Below, in pieces: positions 47,649-59,900 of a DNA stretch of 64,000 nucleotides. Made by a program: the position numbers and the translations under genes. The stretch is from Hypomyces perniciosus (taxonomy: Eukaryota > Ascomycota > Sordariomycetes > Hypocreales > Hypocreaceae), in NCBI GenBank assembly GCA_008477525.1, contig SPDT01000013.1, positions 1,659,501-1,723,500 on the forward strand, in the 5' to 3' direction. Position 1 is the stretch's first letter. Every line of letters starts with the position of its first letter. The notes beneath the pieces are model-generated. The model was not told the origin of the DNA. It saw only the letters and a list, made by a program, of their open reading frames with translations, and did not search any database.

Positions 47649-47799
47649 TATTGCAGCAAACCTCAAACCTCATTCAAACTTACTACTTGGGTTTACACAA
47701 TATTCCCCTGTGCTGTATTACATGTTCCATCAACTCATTCTTTCGCAGGATAAGCAGGTACACAAAAATACCGTCTCGCAAAGACCTTGAGCACGAAAG

Positions 47800-48360
47800 A
47801 TGACGTACTCCCAAGCGGAACGGGTGTCGACTGACACGGTGATCTCGCTGCACTTTCTGGATGATGACGAGGTTTTTCGTGCAAGCATTCTTGACACGAC
47901 GTAGCTATTCAATGATGTTCTAGACACAAAGAAGCTTCATGATTCGCTCTGGAGGCTTCTGGAGAGAGGAAATTGGAGGAAGTTGGGTGGTAGATTACGG
48001 ATGAATGTAAGAATAAAGAACCCTCCGAAGATGCAATAGCTCTTATGAGTTAGATTTCCAATGATAGAAAGCTGTTAATCATTTTTCGCTCCATTAGACT
48101 TTCGGAAAACTTGAATACCATATTCCGATCTCCTTCGATGAGAATCGTCCTCCCTTTGCTTACACGCACAAACACTTTGCAACCAAGGTTGAGGAACATC
48201 CTGTTGGCTCCAAATTTCCGACGCCAACCTTGTGTCCATCGATTGCTGGCGACCCTACAGATCTGCGATCGCTGTCTCGAGCTCCAGACACTCCAACGTC
48301 GATTGAACACTTCCTTTACTCCGATCGTCCTCTGCTAGCTGTGAGAATCATAACTCTTGC
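47800..48360 (+). pseudogene. Truncated acyltransferase (fungal transferase family) relic
   Basis: N-terminal third of a fungal acyl-CoA-dependent transferase of the kind found in secondary-metabolite clusters. Exon 47800-48006 reads HFLDDDEVFRASILDTT, then an in-frame TAG (47902-47904), then LFNDVLDTKKLHDSLWRLLE and GNWRKLGGRLRMN. After an intron (48007-48097) the frame continues with GKLEYHIPISFDENRPPFAY and TSIEHFLYSDRPLLAV. From about 48345 the similarity is lost in T-runs, and no HxxxD catalytic motif follows. It is therefore non-functional: one stop plus loss of the catalytic part. Position next to the terpene synthase suggests it once acylated the product. Confidence 0.65.
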
Positions 48361-49158
48361 ATTTTTTTTTATCATAGCCCCAACACTTGGTAGCTTTTTT
48401 TTCGTAGCATATGGCCAATTTCCTGGGATGCCTAACCTGCAATGTTTCATTCGGACCGAAGGTTGTGTCAACCGTAAAAGCAACATCACCTATGGCGGAC
48501 ACTTCTATAATTGTCTGGCAGCATGTGGACTCGTGGCTCGAGCCATGGAGAAGTAAGAATCTCCAAGGAGTGGACAGGCCTCTAGAAACCCCGACTTCGG
48601 TGCAGAGAGCCAAAAAAAAAAGAACAAAATTGAACAGGAAAAGAAAGACGGATGTCGTCTATTGCTTAATTCGTGGTGATCGATGCCTTTTTGACGCCGT
48701 CGTTGAGAGGAATCCTTCACGTTCAGCCCCTGACATGCTATACTTTCTCTTGAAGCCTCATAATTAAAATAAATTCTGTTGTATTGAAAAAAAAACACGA
48801 GAGCTAACGACTGCCAAAGTCCGAAACCTCTCCAGCAAGCGGCGCTAAAAGTCTGGACAATTGAATCTTGAATGGGAGAAGGGTCAATCGCAGCGCTGTG
48901 ACAACAGAACAAGTATGAATATAGTGGACGTCTTCATAGGAAGTGCTCTCCGCATTATATATCAATTTATAATCCATGTTTAAGATGTACATCTTGGGTT
49001 CTCTAAATCTGTGCAAAACTAGTACTTCGTATTGACTTGGAACGAACTGTGTTTAGTACTGCTACTATGCTAATGCAATGACCAGACTCTGAGCTGAGAA
49101 ATACGAAGCAACTTATCCTCGGCTTCGGTATTTTCGAATCAGACCTCCTTGCCGAATA
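48361..49158. other. Spacer between acyltransferase relic and transporter
   Basis: Contains T- and A-runs and short open frames with no domain. It may include unrecognisable decayed acyltransferase sequence. Confidence 0.4.
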
Positions 49159-51026
49159 TTAATTGACGGTAAACCTGCTTCGCTTCCGAAGCTTCTCGCC
49201 ATAGAGGAACAGATACCAGAACCCAATGACGCCGAAGATGCTCAATCCGCCAAGCAAACTGCAGCCCTTTCCAACTCCCAAATTGGCGTAAAGAGGGCGT
49301 CCGAAAAGAATAGCTGCGGCTGCAAATGCGCTTCGCAGGGCATCGTTTGCTGCAAACAGGCTGGCGGAGTACTGTGTATAACTGCACGGCAGATAGATGA
49401 AGATTCCGAGACCAACGACGAAAGAACAGCCGCAGTAAACGACAATGCCGAGAGTAGGAACTGGCCATGGAACAGATGCGCGTGCGGCCCAGCCAAATAG
49501 GAACATGCCAATAGGAATCCCAAATACACCGACGAGACCCGGACGAAGGAACCTTTCCTGGACATCGAAGGTACCTAGCTGATCAAAGCGCTTCTGAGCG
49601 AACAATCGGTACCATGCGCAATACCATATAGTACCAATGGCGCAAGCAATGAGCACGCAAAGGAACACGGCTGATGTCTCACCAAGGTTCATACCGTACA
49701 TCTTGGGATACACGAGCGGAAAGACCTCGAAGAACGAGTAGTAGATGCCGTATGTGAGTGCCGTCTAGAAAACAAGCGTCTTAGTGGAACTGTAACTTCA
49801 TCAATGAAATGGGCTAACTAACATAGAAGTTCACAAACGCAATTGCCGGGTCTTTAATTGTGATTTCGAATGGCTTCACTAGCGCAAGCTGGATAAGCTG
49901 GCCTCGAGTCAGATGCTGGCCAGTCCGAGCTATCGATGAGACATATCCGGGATTGCCAGTCTCATTTCGCAATCGTTGTGCTTTGCAGTGCAGTAATGTG
50001 GGCGCAGAAGTCTCGGGGAGGAAGACGAATAATAAGGCTAGGACAATAGCTGAGAGCCAGACCATTTCCCACATGGACCATCGCCAACTGTTTATTGTCA
50101 GATCTATTGCCGAATGATGAATTGGTAAATAAGACGTCAAAACTCACTTCTTGACTGCCACGGTGAACCCAGACAGCAATGGACCGAGCGCCGGACCAGC
50201 ATACATGGCGCCGGACCAAGCTGCCAAAGGATATGGTATTCGTGTGACAGGAAACTGCCGGTATTTTGGTCAATAATGGGAGCAAAACGCGAGCTTGACA
50301 CCAACGTACCATGTCGCTGAGCGAGGCAGCTCCAGTGGCCAGACAAGGACTGCCAAAGAAGCCTTGCAGGAATCGGATGACGAGAAACCCGGCAAAGTTC
50401 TGCACGACGGCAGAGACGACGAGCAAGACAAGGAAGATGACAAAAGTAACGATGTATATGGGATTTCGGCCGATGTGGGGAACCTCACTTAGAGGGGAGA
50501 ACAGAAGTGGACCAAGACCATCTATCATCACTCCTATGTGAGAACATGGACGGACACGGACGGTTGTTGGCAAGGTGGCGATGATACTTACATCCCAGAA
50601 CGTAGAGGGCCAATCCAAGAGACGCGACAGTCCCCGAAACATGGAACTCATCCATCACCTGTCTGTATGACCAAGAATATTAGCCTCCTTTTAATACTCT
50701 GTGCCGCGATCGATGTGTGGAAAAGAGGTAGGGCAACTCACTCTTCGCTCGGGACGTAGATAGATGACCCGCAGTAGACCGTAAACGTGTATATGCTGTA
50801 ACCGAAACTGTCAGTGTAAAGAAACAATAACAGGATTCCCCAAGGGTCTCAATACCATATCAAAGAAGCCACGAATGCCTTCCTCCAGAGCGACCAGTTC
50901 TGTGGGTTTTCGGGGTCATTGTCAGAGTTCCTTGAATGCCTTCGTCAGTAACCAGCCATGCAGTAGCGATGGAACTACAAGGTGGTCTTCACCAGCCAAC
51001 TTCGATTCTGGTCTCTGCATCTCCAT
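49159..51026 (-). CDS. MFS transporter (DHA1-type), intact, eight exons
   Basis: Proton-coupled drug/metabolite exporter in the plasma membrane, the likely efflux pump for the cluster product. Exons 51026-51001, 50930-50856, 50795-50742, 50662-50592, 50521-50310, 50254-50148, 50087-49823 and 49764-49159 join in frame to 471 aa. The DHA1 family start DPENPQNWSLWRKAF precedes the first helix. The loop GPLLFSPLSEVPHIGRNP is the loop 2-3 signature, and RFLQGFFGSPCLATG matches helix 4-5. FLPETSAPTLL and a helix-7 start (YGIYYSFFEVFPLVY) follow. The first exon (8 codons, donor GTTGGC) is the weakest call. The ATG lies only 2 bp after the stop of the truncated regulator upstream, so it may lack its own promoter. 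Confidence 0.82.
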
Positions 51027-51028
51027 CT

Positions 51029-51610
51029 TTACTTCGTCTTGTTGGCGATGAACTCGGCGGCGTTCGAGATGAATCGGTCATCTCTCCAGCGGTATTTGGA
51101 TCTGTTTCTTTTGGATCGTTTTATAAGCTTATAAAACGATCCGATATATTCCATGACGCTGATCAGGGCTCGAAGGGTAGGCGATTCGACAGCAGATGCG
51201 TCTAGCCTCGCTTGAACTGCTGCGCGTGGGAGAAAAAATGGATGGCTCGGATGAAAATACTCAAAATAGAGATCTAAAGGAGTTTGTTCTAAGTGTACCA
51301 CAGGCTCAATGACCGATAAGAGGGATGGTGACACACATGGCTCTGAGCTGGCTGATCCACCATCCCCTGCGTGAGATATTGTTTCGGAGGGAGTTAGTAT
51401 CTCCTGGGAATTGAGCGCGACAGCACGCCTCTGAGATTTCCAAGCGGAGAGAGATCTATGTTTCCCACTTCTGCGTGATTCGGGGTATGAACACGATTTT
51501 GACAACGATCGACAGCGGGCGCAGATAGGACGACTCGCATCACACTTCAGGTGTTGTTTGCGACACGTCAGACATGCCAGCGAGACTCTCGGGGTCGTGC
51601 GATGCTCCAT
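51029..51610 (-). CDS. Truncated Zn2Cys6 regulator (DNA-binding part only)
   Basis: 193 codons with a perfect Zn2Cys6 cluster at residues 13-40 (CLTCRKQHLKC...CARCRSLSKSC) and the start of the fungal regulatory region (LDLYFEYFHPSHPFFLP). Members of this family usually run to 500 residues or more, whereas this frame stops soon after. Beyond residue 155 it reads through a 30-bp perfect palindrome into a charged tail (RNRSKYRWRDDRF) and ends 2 bp before the MFS ATG. Most of the activation and regulatory domain is missing, probably through a deletion. If expressed it could only act as a DNA-binding fragment. It is likely the former cluster regulator. Confidence 0.7.
   Translation of the reverse strand: MEHRTTPRVSLACLTCRKQHLKCDASRPICARCRSLSKSCSYPESRRSGKHRSLSAWKSQRRAVALNSQEILTPSETISHAGDGGSASSEPCVSPSLLSVIEPVVHLEQTPLDLYFEYFHPSHPFFLPRAAVQARLDASAVESPTLRALISVMEYIGSFYKLIKRSKRNRSKYRWRDDRFISNAAEFIANKTK
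51113..51142. repeat. 30-bp perfect palindrome
   Basis: Half-site GGATCGTTTTATAAG followed at once by its reverse complement, centred on a HindIII site (51127/51128). It lies in the tail of the truncated regulator frame. Confidence 0.95.
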
Positions 51611-52628
51611 AGCATGGAACAGACGATCAAAGATATGGAAAGGCGATTATGTTGGGTATAACTTCTCCAAGCTGAAGCCGATTTCTCCGTAACACCGAGT
51701 CGCGACAATGGTGGAGTTACTGGTCACATGATCTGGAGCATGACGAATATTAGGCTTGGCAAAATTTCCTCAAAAGTAGGCCTCAATTCGGTGGTTTAAA
51801 CTAATAAAATAAGATAAAACTTGTGCGATATGGAGTAAATCCCATTCATATGTTCCATAGTTATGGAGAAGAGCATTTGGAGGAGTGCTGACTGTGGATC
51901 TTTATACGTACCATCTAGATAGGTTTCCTCGAGTCATGTACGTGCTCACATGACTAGAGCCAACCCACGTGCTCCTCCTATCTATCTATATTCGAGAGAC
52001 TTTGCTGGAGCTCTCTCCAAGCATGAATGTGATGATAACCTACAGTAAGCTCTGGCATGCTCGTGAATCACACGAAAGGGTGGGCTGTTGAGATTTCGCC
52101 GCGACGTGGTCTTGTTAGTTCTCTGCATGAAACTCTTCATATTGTAGTACAAAATGGCGTTTTATTTTGCTCAAATCCACCAAGAGTCAGTCCCTGTTTT
52201 GGGAGTTTTGGTAGTCCAGCGTGAATGGTGTGCTACTAGAGTCTAGAGGATTCGGTATTAGGACGATACGAAAGGCCCTGGTCTGCCGTTGCCCTGTGAG
52301 TGCCAGCCAGGCTAGATCCAGATTAATTGGGTGTCAGTTTGAATTGGGTATTATGTCTCTGAGACACCCGAAACTATCATAGGTAGGCCCTTATAACCAC
52401 TGTAAGGAACTGTTACTATAAGGAAGAAGGCCGCATCACGGCCCCACTCCGCAAACTGCCACGGCCCCACCCCGCTCTGCATTCAATCTTACCTACCTTC
52501 ATACGGAGGGAGTGTTTGTTCTACTATTCCTTAGTTTTGATTAGATATTATATCTCAACATTGTTAGCATATTAAGGAGCGTGAGTTCGGACGTGATTTG
52601 TTATTATATAAACTCTCCTGTCATCATA
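51611..52628. other. Intergenic region upstream of the truncated regulator
   Basis: About 1 kb without a gene. No repeat or promoter element could be assigned with confidence. Confidence 0.5.
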
Positions 52629-53376
52629 ATGAGCTTCTTCAGTCCGCCAGGAATCCCCGAGTCTGCTCTGAAGCAGTTTGTATACGAAAATGGAGAGGAC
52701 GAAGGAAATCAGTTCGAGGATGACTTGGACGTTCTTCGGGCGTACTCGATGATGACAGTGACTGAAGATCCCGAAGTTTTCGAGATGCACTCTCTTGTTC
52801 AATTCTGTACACAACGTTGGATCTTGGTGGAATCGTTCGATCGTATGCAGCATTTGAAGAGGAAATTTCTGCAGGTAATGAATCGCCTGTATCCAGCATC
52901 TAGCAAGTATGAGGATTGGGGCCAATGCGACAAGTTGGGCCCTCATATTGAATCAATTATTGGAGAGAAGCCGGATGAAAATGACGCCAATATCGCCATG
53001 TGCTGAGCCGAATTAGCTTATAAGGTCGGACGGTATTGGAGAGAGATGGGGAAGTACAACGAGGCAGAAGAAGTTTCTCAGCGGTTAATAGCGGGAGAGG
53101 AGAGGGTAGGTATATGGGAAGGAAGACCAAGAAACCTTGAAGACCGTAAGGCGCCTTGCGCTGCTCTACAGCAAGCAAAATCGAGAGGAGGAGGCAGCTC
53201 CGCTCTACGAGAGGGCCATAAGCGGGTTCAAGAATGCCCTTGGATCAGATCATTGGCTCACCCAGAAATGCATCGAGGAGTGCCATTACTTCTGCAAGGG
53301 AACGGCAAAAAACACAGAGGATTCATGCCTGCTGGCCGAGGAAATAGGGTCAAACACCCAGCAGTCGCAGGAATGA
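52629..53376 (+). pseudogene. Fragment of an NLR/TPR-type (STAND) protein
   Basis: Resembles the linker and first tetratricopeptide repeats of fungal NB-ARC-TPR proteins: MSFFSPPGIPESALKQF, FEDDLDVLRAYSMMTV, then EVFEMHSLVQFCTQRW and KRKFLQVMNRLYP, followed by TPR-like GKYNEAEEVSQRLIAGEERV. A TGA (53004-53006) stands where the family has Trp (WAEL). A frame change near 53105-53130 moves the next repeat (RRLALLYSKQNREEEAAPLY) to another frame. The nucleotide-binding domain is absent upstream. It is a decayed fragment of an incompatibility/immunity-type gene. Confidence 0.7.
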
Positions 53377-53421
53377 TGGATGAGAGCATTGGTGAGGAAG
53401 CTATTTCCATAGTTTAGGTAG

Positions 53422-53921
53422 TTTACTCGGGTAGTTTTAGTACTATCTAAAGGCCTGCTTACCCGGAACACTTGCCAATTTTCTACCATTTTATGGTCTT
53501 TATCTGATTCAGTAAGCATCCTTATATTACCCTAAGGTATTCAGAGATGATGATTGGGTGATTTATTTACTCCTATAGGGCTCTGATATAAACATTCGTA
53601 GATACTGTTGTACCTATGTGTGCCCATTTCAAACACCAACCCTTGCCATGAGAAGATATTCACTATCAACAAGATAATGATGCTTATGAAGTAAAACACG
53701 ACACACATAAGTCAAAACATGCTCCGAATACTTCTCATTCTACTATCAAAGGCCCCCCCTAAAAGAACACCAAAACGCCTAGGCCAAATGCATTTTGTTC
53801 CTCATTCAATGCCTTTTATGAACACAAGTAGCACTATTTACCCTTCCTTGTCCAACCTTTTTCTTCACCCTTCTTCCATCATCATGATACATTATAGGCA
53901 TACAGCATGCAATGCCTGCTT
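53422..53921. other. 3' flank of VPS13
   Basis: About 500 bp with no gene. It contains the presumed polyadenylation region of VPS13 on the minus strand. Confidence 0.4.
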
Positions 53922-56900
53922 TCATCGCTCACCACCTCTGTATCTCCTGTTAAACTCCTCCACGGCCACACCTAGCATCTTGTACAGGAATCCCCTCTCG
54001 CTACCGCCTCCCACGGGAATGAACGGTCCGTTAGCCCCATCCCTCAGCGTCAAACTGATGCCTGTTCTCTCCTTTGCAATTGTTTGGATGTCCTTCAGCG
54101 GCACGTCCCACTCACTAGTCAGTCGTCGCGACCGGATGAGGAGAATGCGCGCGAAGGTCACCATGACAACCATGTCTTCCTTGGGTAGTTCAAGGTGGCC
54201 GATGTACTGCTCATCAAAGTATCTGCCGTTGTCTACCTGCTTCAGCCAGTACTGTCCGAGGGCCTCTCGCGGGTTAAATGGTCGGACAATGCCGTCATTG
54301 GGAATGAAACGCGGGTATCGTGTACGCTCCAGTTCAGCCCCATCAAAGACAGTCGTGGTATTGCGGATGCCTTCACTAACGTTACTGGCCATGTCCAGCA
54401 CGCCAACAGCTGGTTTAGTTGCCAATCCGAGGACACCTTTGCCGACACCCTTGAAGAATCCCAGGGCGCCCTCTTGCTCAGCACCTTCAAGTGGTTTGAG
54501 TGCCAGGCCACCTACGCCAGAGAAAACACTGGTAACCAGACTGTTGGCACCGGCCGCAACACCGTACAGGGCATGCTTTGGTCGATTTCGCGCCTTTGCA
54601 ATACGTCTTCGGTCCTGGAACTGTTTGTCCATAGACGCCGCCGCGAGTCCCTTGCTTAGACTGCCCGTAAATTTAGAGAAGCTGTCGGAGAATCCAAATA
54701 CGGTCTTTTTGGCGAATGATGCCGCACCCTTGGCAATACCCATGCCAAACTCTTCCGGTCTATCGGAGAGGATGAGTCCTTGGTAAGGCTCGTAAAAGAT
54801 GTCCGTCACACCAGACGAGATGTTGTTGAACAAGCCAACAGGATTACCGAGGAAATCTGCAGATCCGAGGATCTTGTGGATCTGATACATGACCTCTTGA
54901 CTGTAGTGGTTCGAGATGTTCTGTATGAGCACTTGTGTTGACACTCGAACATTCTCGAGCATCAAAGCGTTGAACCGCACCGGAGCGTCATTCACATTGC
55001 CGATGGCCATCGTCATGACGTTTAGGAAGAACATGATGGGGTTGTGCGTCGATGTCTTGTCCTCGGCATTGATCCGCTCTGTTCTCATGAAGCTGAGATC
55101 GACTTGCATAGGCTGGATGTTCAGAACCTCAAAGTAAATATCTTGGCCTGACTGCTGCTGACTCGGTTCGGGAATGTCCAAGTCTTCATCGCAGAGTTTG
55201 CCCTCTTGATCCACCATCGTCCAGCTCGCACCTGGAACATTGGAAAAGTCAAGGAGCGCAAATACAAAGTCCTCGTCGAGGTCGATAGTCATCTGCTGCA
55301 ACAAAATCGTAGCATACTTGATGTATAGTACGCCGTAGGAGTCATCCTTCACCCGACTGACCATCACATGCAACGAAGGGTGGGCTTCGACCTCCTGCAC
55401 TTTTTGCGGCACTACACTCGGATACAGCACCATCGGGAACAGTCCTCCGTATAACTGATTGTCAATCTGCATCCATTTCACCGCCAATGATACGGTTTGA
55501 ATCAATGGCGAGTCAATGAGGCGGAACTGTACATCTTTGAACGTGATGTATGCTAATTCCTTCAGCTGCGCGTTGATCAACGAAATACCAACCCCCGACA
55601 GCCTGAGCTGTGCCACAAACGTCGCTCCAGTGTTTTGGTCTTTGACTTCGAAAGCCTCAGGACCAGTGTTGGTCCTCGATAATGCTCTCTGCTTGTACAT
55701 ACTCTGGCTAGGGCGGAAGTTGCTCAAAATCAGAGTCTGCGTTGGGCCATCCGCGGCAACATTAATGTCAATGATCTTCTGTTGTCCGGTAGGGCTGATA
55801 AATTTCATCGGAAATTGATTACCGATCTCTGCCAGCTTGACATGTCGCTCCTTGCTGCCCGTAGCGATAACGATCTCTCGGAACTTAGCTGCTGGGAAGT
55901 CCCACGCATACGGCATGATGCTTCTAGGCGGCAGGCGGTATCGAATAGGCTTCCAACCACTTCGGTCCTCAATATCATCCTCCTCGACGTTCGGGTTGGC
56001 CTGATAGAAGGTGAATTCCGTGTCGCTTTCGTTGCGCATAGAATACGGCCAGTTCTTGGTCTCGAGACTGAAATGCAGGAAGACGGTTGAGTCCTCTAGT
56101 AGAATCTCCGCTCTGATTAGTCTTTGGCGTTGACCTGCCTTGGCAATCTTGACGTGTGTGGTGCCAATGTCGGCAATGTTGAAAGGCGAAGTCCACTGAT
56201 TGTTGACCCCGGGGAAGCACAGGCAAAGTTGCTTCACTGCTGACTTCTGCATAAAATGCAGTGGTTGCAGTGCTCCAGGCTTGAGGGTCATGAAACCTGA
56301 CGAGCTAGACTCCCGGATGAGAATCTCCTCGTCGAGCTTATTTTCGAGCACAAATCGCGGTGCAAGGGTAACAACTTTTGTCATCTTGTACTTCCCCTCT
56401 CCCGATTTGACCGTGATCCCTATTTGTATCTCTTTACTCTTGGATGAAGAATTGAGAACAACCTCAGATGTGCTACCAATAGCATCGAAACTCTGAGGTT
56501 TGCTCCATTCAGAGTCTGCCACCTTCAGTAATGCTCGATTCTGTCTGTCATCGTTCCCAAACGAGAACATGAATGGCAAAGCTTTTGGCCGGTCTTGGTC
56601 CGAAGTGTCGATCAAAGGGAACTGTCCTGCTGCTGCTCGCGCCTGCTGTAGGAAGCTCTTCGCTCGAACCGTCAGGTCCAGTCCAGTCTTGTTGAGGATC
56701 ACATAAGGGCTGTAGACGGTAACCTTGAATGCACCACCGCTGTTCGGGATCTTGAAGTAGTGCAGATTGAGAATGAGAGAGAGTCCCTGGTCATCCTTGA
56801 CAATGATGCGATTCTCCTTGCGGAAGTCTTCGTTGGTGCCAGCGTTAATGATTGCAAAGTCACTCGGCTTGAAGACAGTGTCTTGCATGTCGATGTTGAG

Positions 56901-59900
56901 AAGCAGCAGATGAGACAGCTCGACAACGTGGACAGGACTCACGCCACCCTTGCGCAGGAAATTTGACCAGTCCTTTTTGGTGTTCTTGTCGTAGATTCTA
57001 TACTTGAAATCGTACGGCAAGAGATTTTCAAGAGTAACCGGGGCGGAGAGTTTGATCTTCATGTACGGGTAAGACCTGGGAGGTGTGGTCAGAAACATCC
57101 AATAATAGAGCACGCAGATTCATCACTCACTTGGTTATCGGGTTCGACTTGTCGAACTCGGCATGCGCTTGGAAGTAAAAAGGATCACCAGTATCTCCCT
57201 TGCAGACCAGCTGCCTCGTCGGACGCTTCATCAGATCCTTCCACCAAAGTTGCTCGCCGCTCCATTGATATCCAAATCCACTATCTGGTCGCACAAGAGC
57301 CCTCTTTTCATACACGGCTCCAACTGGCGCGGGCCGTGAGTCACCGGGGGCAATCTTCTCAATCTTGAGCAAGTGGCCTTCCTGGGCATCGTACACACCG
57401 AGCTCCACAGGAATTTCGGTAGCATTCTCAATTACGAGGGGAGAACGGAGAGTGACATACTTCACATTGTCAGATCCAAGACTAACCTCAACACAAAGTC
57501 GGTGCAAGACGTTGTTAGTCTTGGGACGGAGGCCGTATAAGAACTCGCCCTCTCGGTTCAAGCGCACATTCTTGATCGTGTCGAACCCGCTGGCCTCAAG
57601 CTGGATGCTAACGTCGTTTTGATGGGATTCGGTGAGAATATTCTCTCGCATCTTCTCCCAGCGCTCGAAGCTCCACGGGGCCTCCATCCCATCTTCAAGA
57701 CGCATAGTAATGGGCTCCTCACTTGTGGAACTCTTAGAGTGGACCACAGCGTCAAATCCTGTGTAATTCCTTATGCGGTACGGTGCTTCAACTCCACGAG
57801 GCTTATCAAGGACGTTTTCTGCTGTTGTCAAGAAGTCGAATGACTTCGAGGCCAGGGCAATGGTAGCGGTCGTTACGGTGATGTCAAATGTCTTCTTTGA
57901 TACCACATCAACCGAGAGCAAACCCGACGTTGGATCTTTTGCTACACCAAAGCCCACTTGCCACGGCTCCAGGAGGGGCTCCCAGCTTGACTTTGAGAAA
58001 TTGTACACGTTCGAATACATGCCGACGGCTGCCTCTGCCTTCAAATTTGATGTCCAGTTTTCGGCTGTAGCAGTGAAGTTCTTGACCCCAATGTCAAGAA
58101 TGGGGAGTTCATGGAGATCTCCAATCAGCACGATTCGAACACCGTCAACTGTTGCAGAGAGCTCCTCGTGTTTCGCGGGGGTAATAGGCTTCTGGGCTGG
58201 CACAACCGCTTTTGTATGCGACGTAGCAATCGTCTTCAACCCACTCGTCTTTCCTGTTGTCGAGGGTCCTCGCCCACTGGACGTCCTGGGTCTTGCCTTG
58301 GCAGCCCGCAGTTGTTTCGCTTTTTGCTCGGCAGCTGACTCTTCTGAATCTTTGGTGTCACCACCGGATAATTCTCCTGCCCTGCCGATGATCTGAACGG
58401 CGAGCAAAATGTCTCTCAAAGAAAGTCGCAAAATCAGTGGCTCAATCTCGATGTGAATATTCGTCGAATTTGGTCGTGAAGTATCCATGCTCATCTGGAT
58501 AGAAAAGTCGTCGATGATCCTCAGTCGAGAGGTTTCGAACTTGTCCATACGACATAAATACATTCCAATCTGGGAAATCTGGAATGTAAGGGCATGTTGT
58601 TGTGAAAGTAGCACCTGGCGAATCCCCAAGACAATTGCTTCTGAGCTTGGGCTCAGGGGGTTGGCAATAAGAATGACTTGGGCATCGACAAGGTTCACTC
58701 GGAAAGCTACGCTCATTGCCGGTTGAGCATTTTGCTTAGCCTCTCCATTACCCACACTTGACGAACCTCGTCGCTGAGAACTCAGCGACTGTGAGCCCGT
58801 GGACTGTCGCTGCGATGGTGCCGTATTAAAGGCCACCTGCATGGAGTCCGTATCAGATTCTTCGACACTCTCCGATAGGCTTTCAGTATCGATGGGACTC
58901 GCTTCATCAGCCGTTAGCCCCTCGGTGGCGAATTTCTGGATGGCAAAGAGATAATCCAGAGCGAAAATCACTCGCGGACTGTCGATTGTCGCCATTGCGA
59001 TAAGACTGCGCTCCTGGCCACCGGACATGGTTATACTGGCCATCAGTTGCTGGGCATCATTATTAGAAGAGGTCATTATTCGCCGATACTTGTTGGTCTC
59101 TCTAGGCCGGCTGTCGTAGATGGTGAACGAACGAACGAGAAGTTCTGCTTCCAATGAGCCATCGGACAACATTCTCGTCTTTACCTTTGTACCATCAAGA
59201 GAGAACCGAGAAAGACTACAGGCAACTATGTCGTTGACAGGTCCATCTTCCGGCGCCATGATGAGCTCCAGACCCACGGTATTTGCCTGGAATACAAAAT
59301 CCAGTTTTGTCCACGTGTTTTGAAGAGAGCCCAGCTCTGGAGAAAGATCGACAAGAGGCTGTTTCTCGCTATATTGGTCATCGGATGGCACAGCCTTAGC
59401 GCGCTCCAACGTTTGGTCATCGACGAGTCGCTCGGCCTCCTCGTTTGCGTCACCATCGCCAGCGAACGCGGCTGGAACAGATTTGGAGATGTCCATCAAG
59501 AATTTGAGCTGATGTTGGGTCACTCGAAGCTTAATATCGGACACATTCCCTTCAACTTCCGTTTCAGGTCGCTTCCTGCCGTCCTTGTGCTCTGCGTGAA
59601 TAATATGGAACCCAAGGTCAACATGGTCGATCATCTCCAATTCTTCCGATTGGTTGTCATCATAGTAGAGGTCTGATGTGAGGCGAATGTTCCTGATGCC
59701 CGCAGAGATTTTCATGGCAATGTCAGCATCTTGACCGTCGTCGAGTGGCACGAACTTATTTTGTGCGTATATTTCACCTAGGTATGCCGTGATCAGATCA
59801 CGCTTGGAGCGACCAGGGACGACTGAACGGGGGAAGATGACGATGGGTGTATTAACCACAATGTCGAACTTGATCTTGCTCGGACTTTGCTGTATTTGAC

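Noticed and set aside
50856..51026. Frameshift at the MFS N-terminus
   Set aside because: A 70-nt intron (51000-50931) with a CTGAC branch point joins an 8-codon exon in frame, so damage need not be assumed.
53719..54786. 355-codon plus-strand open frame
   Set aside because: Antisense to the VPS13 C-terminus; no domain.
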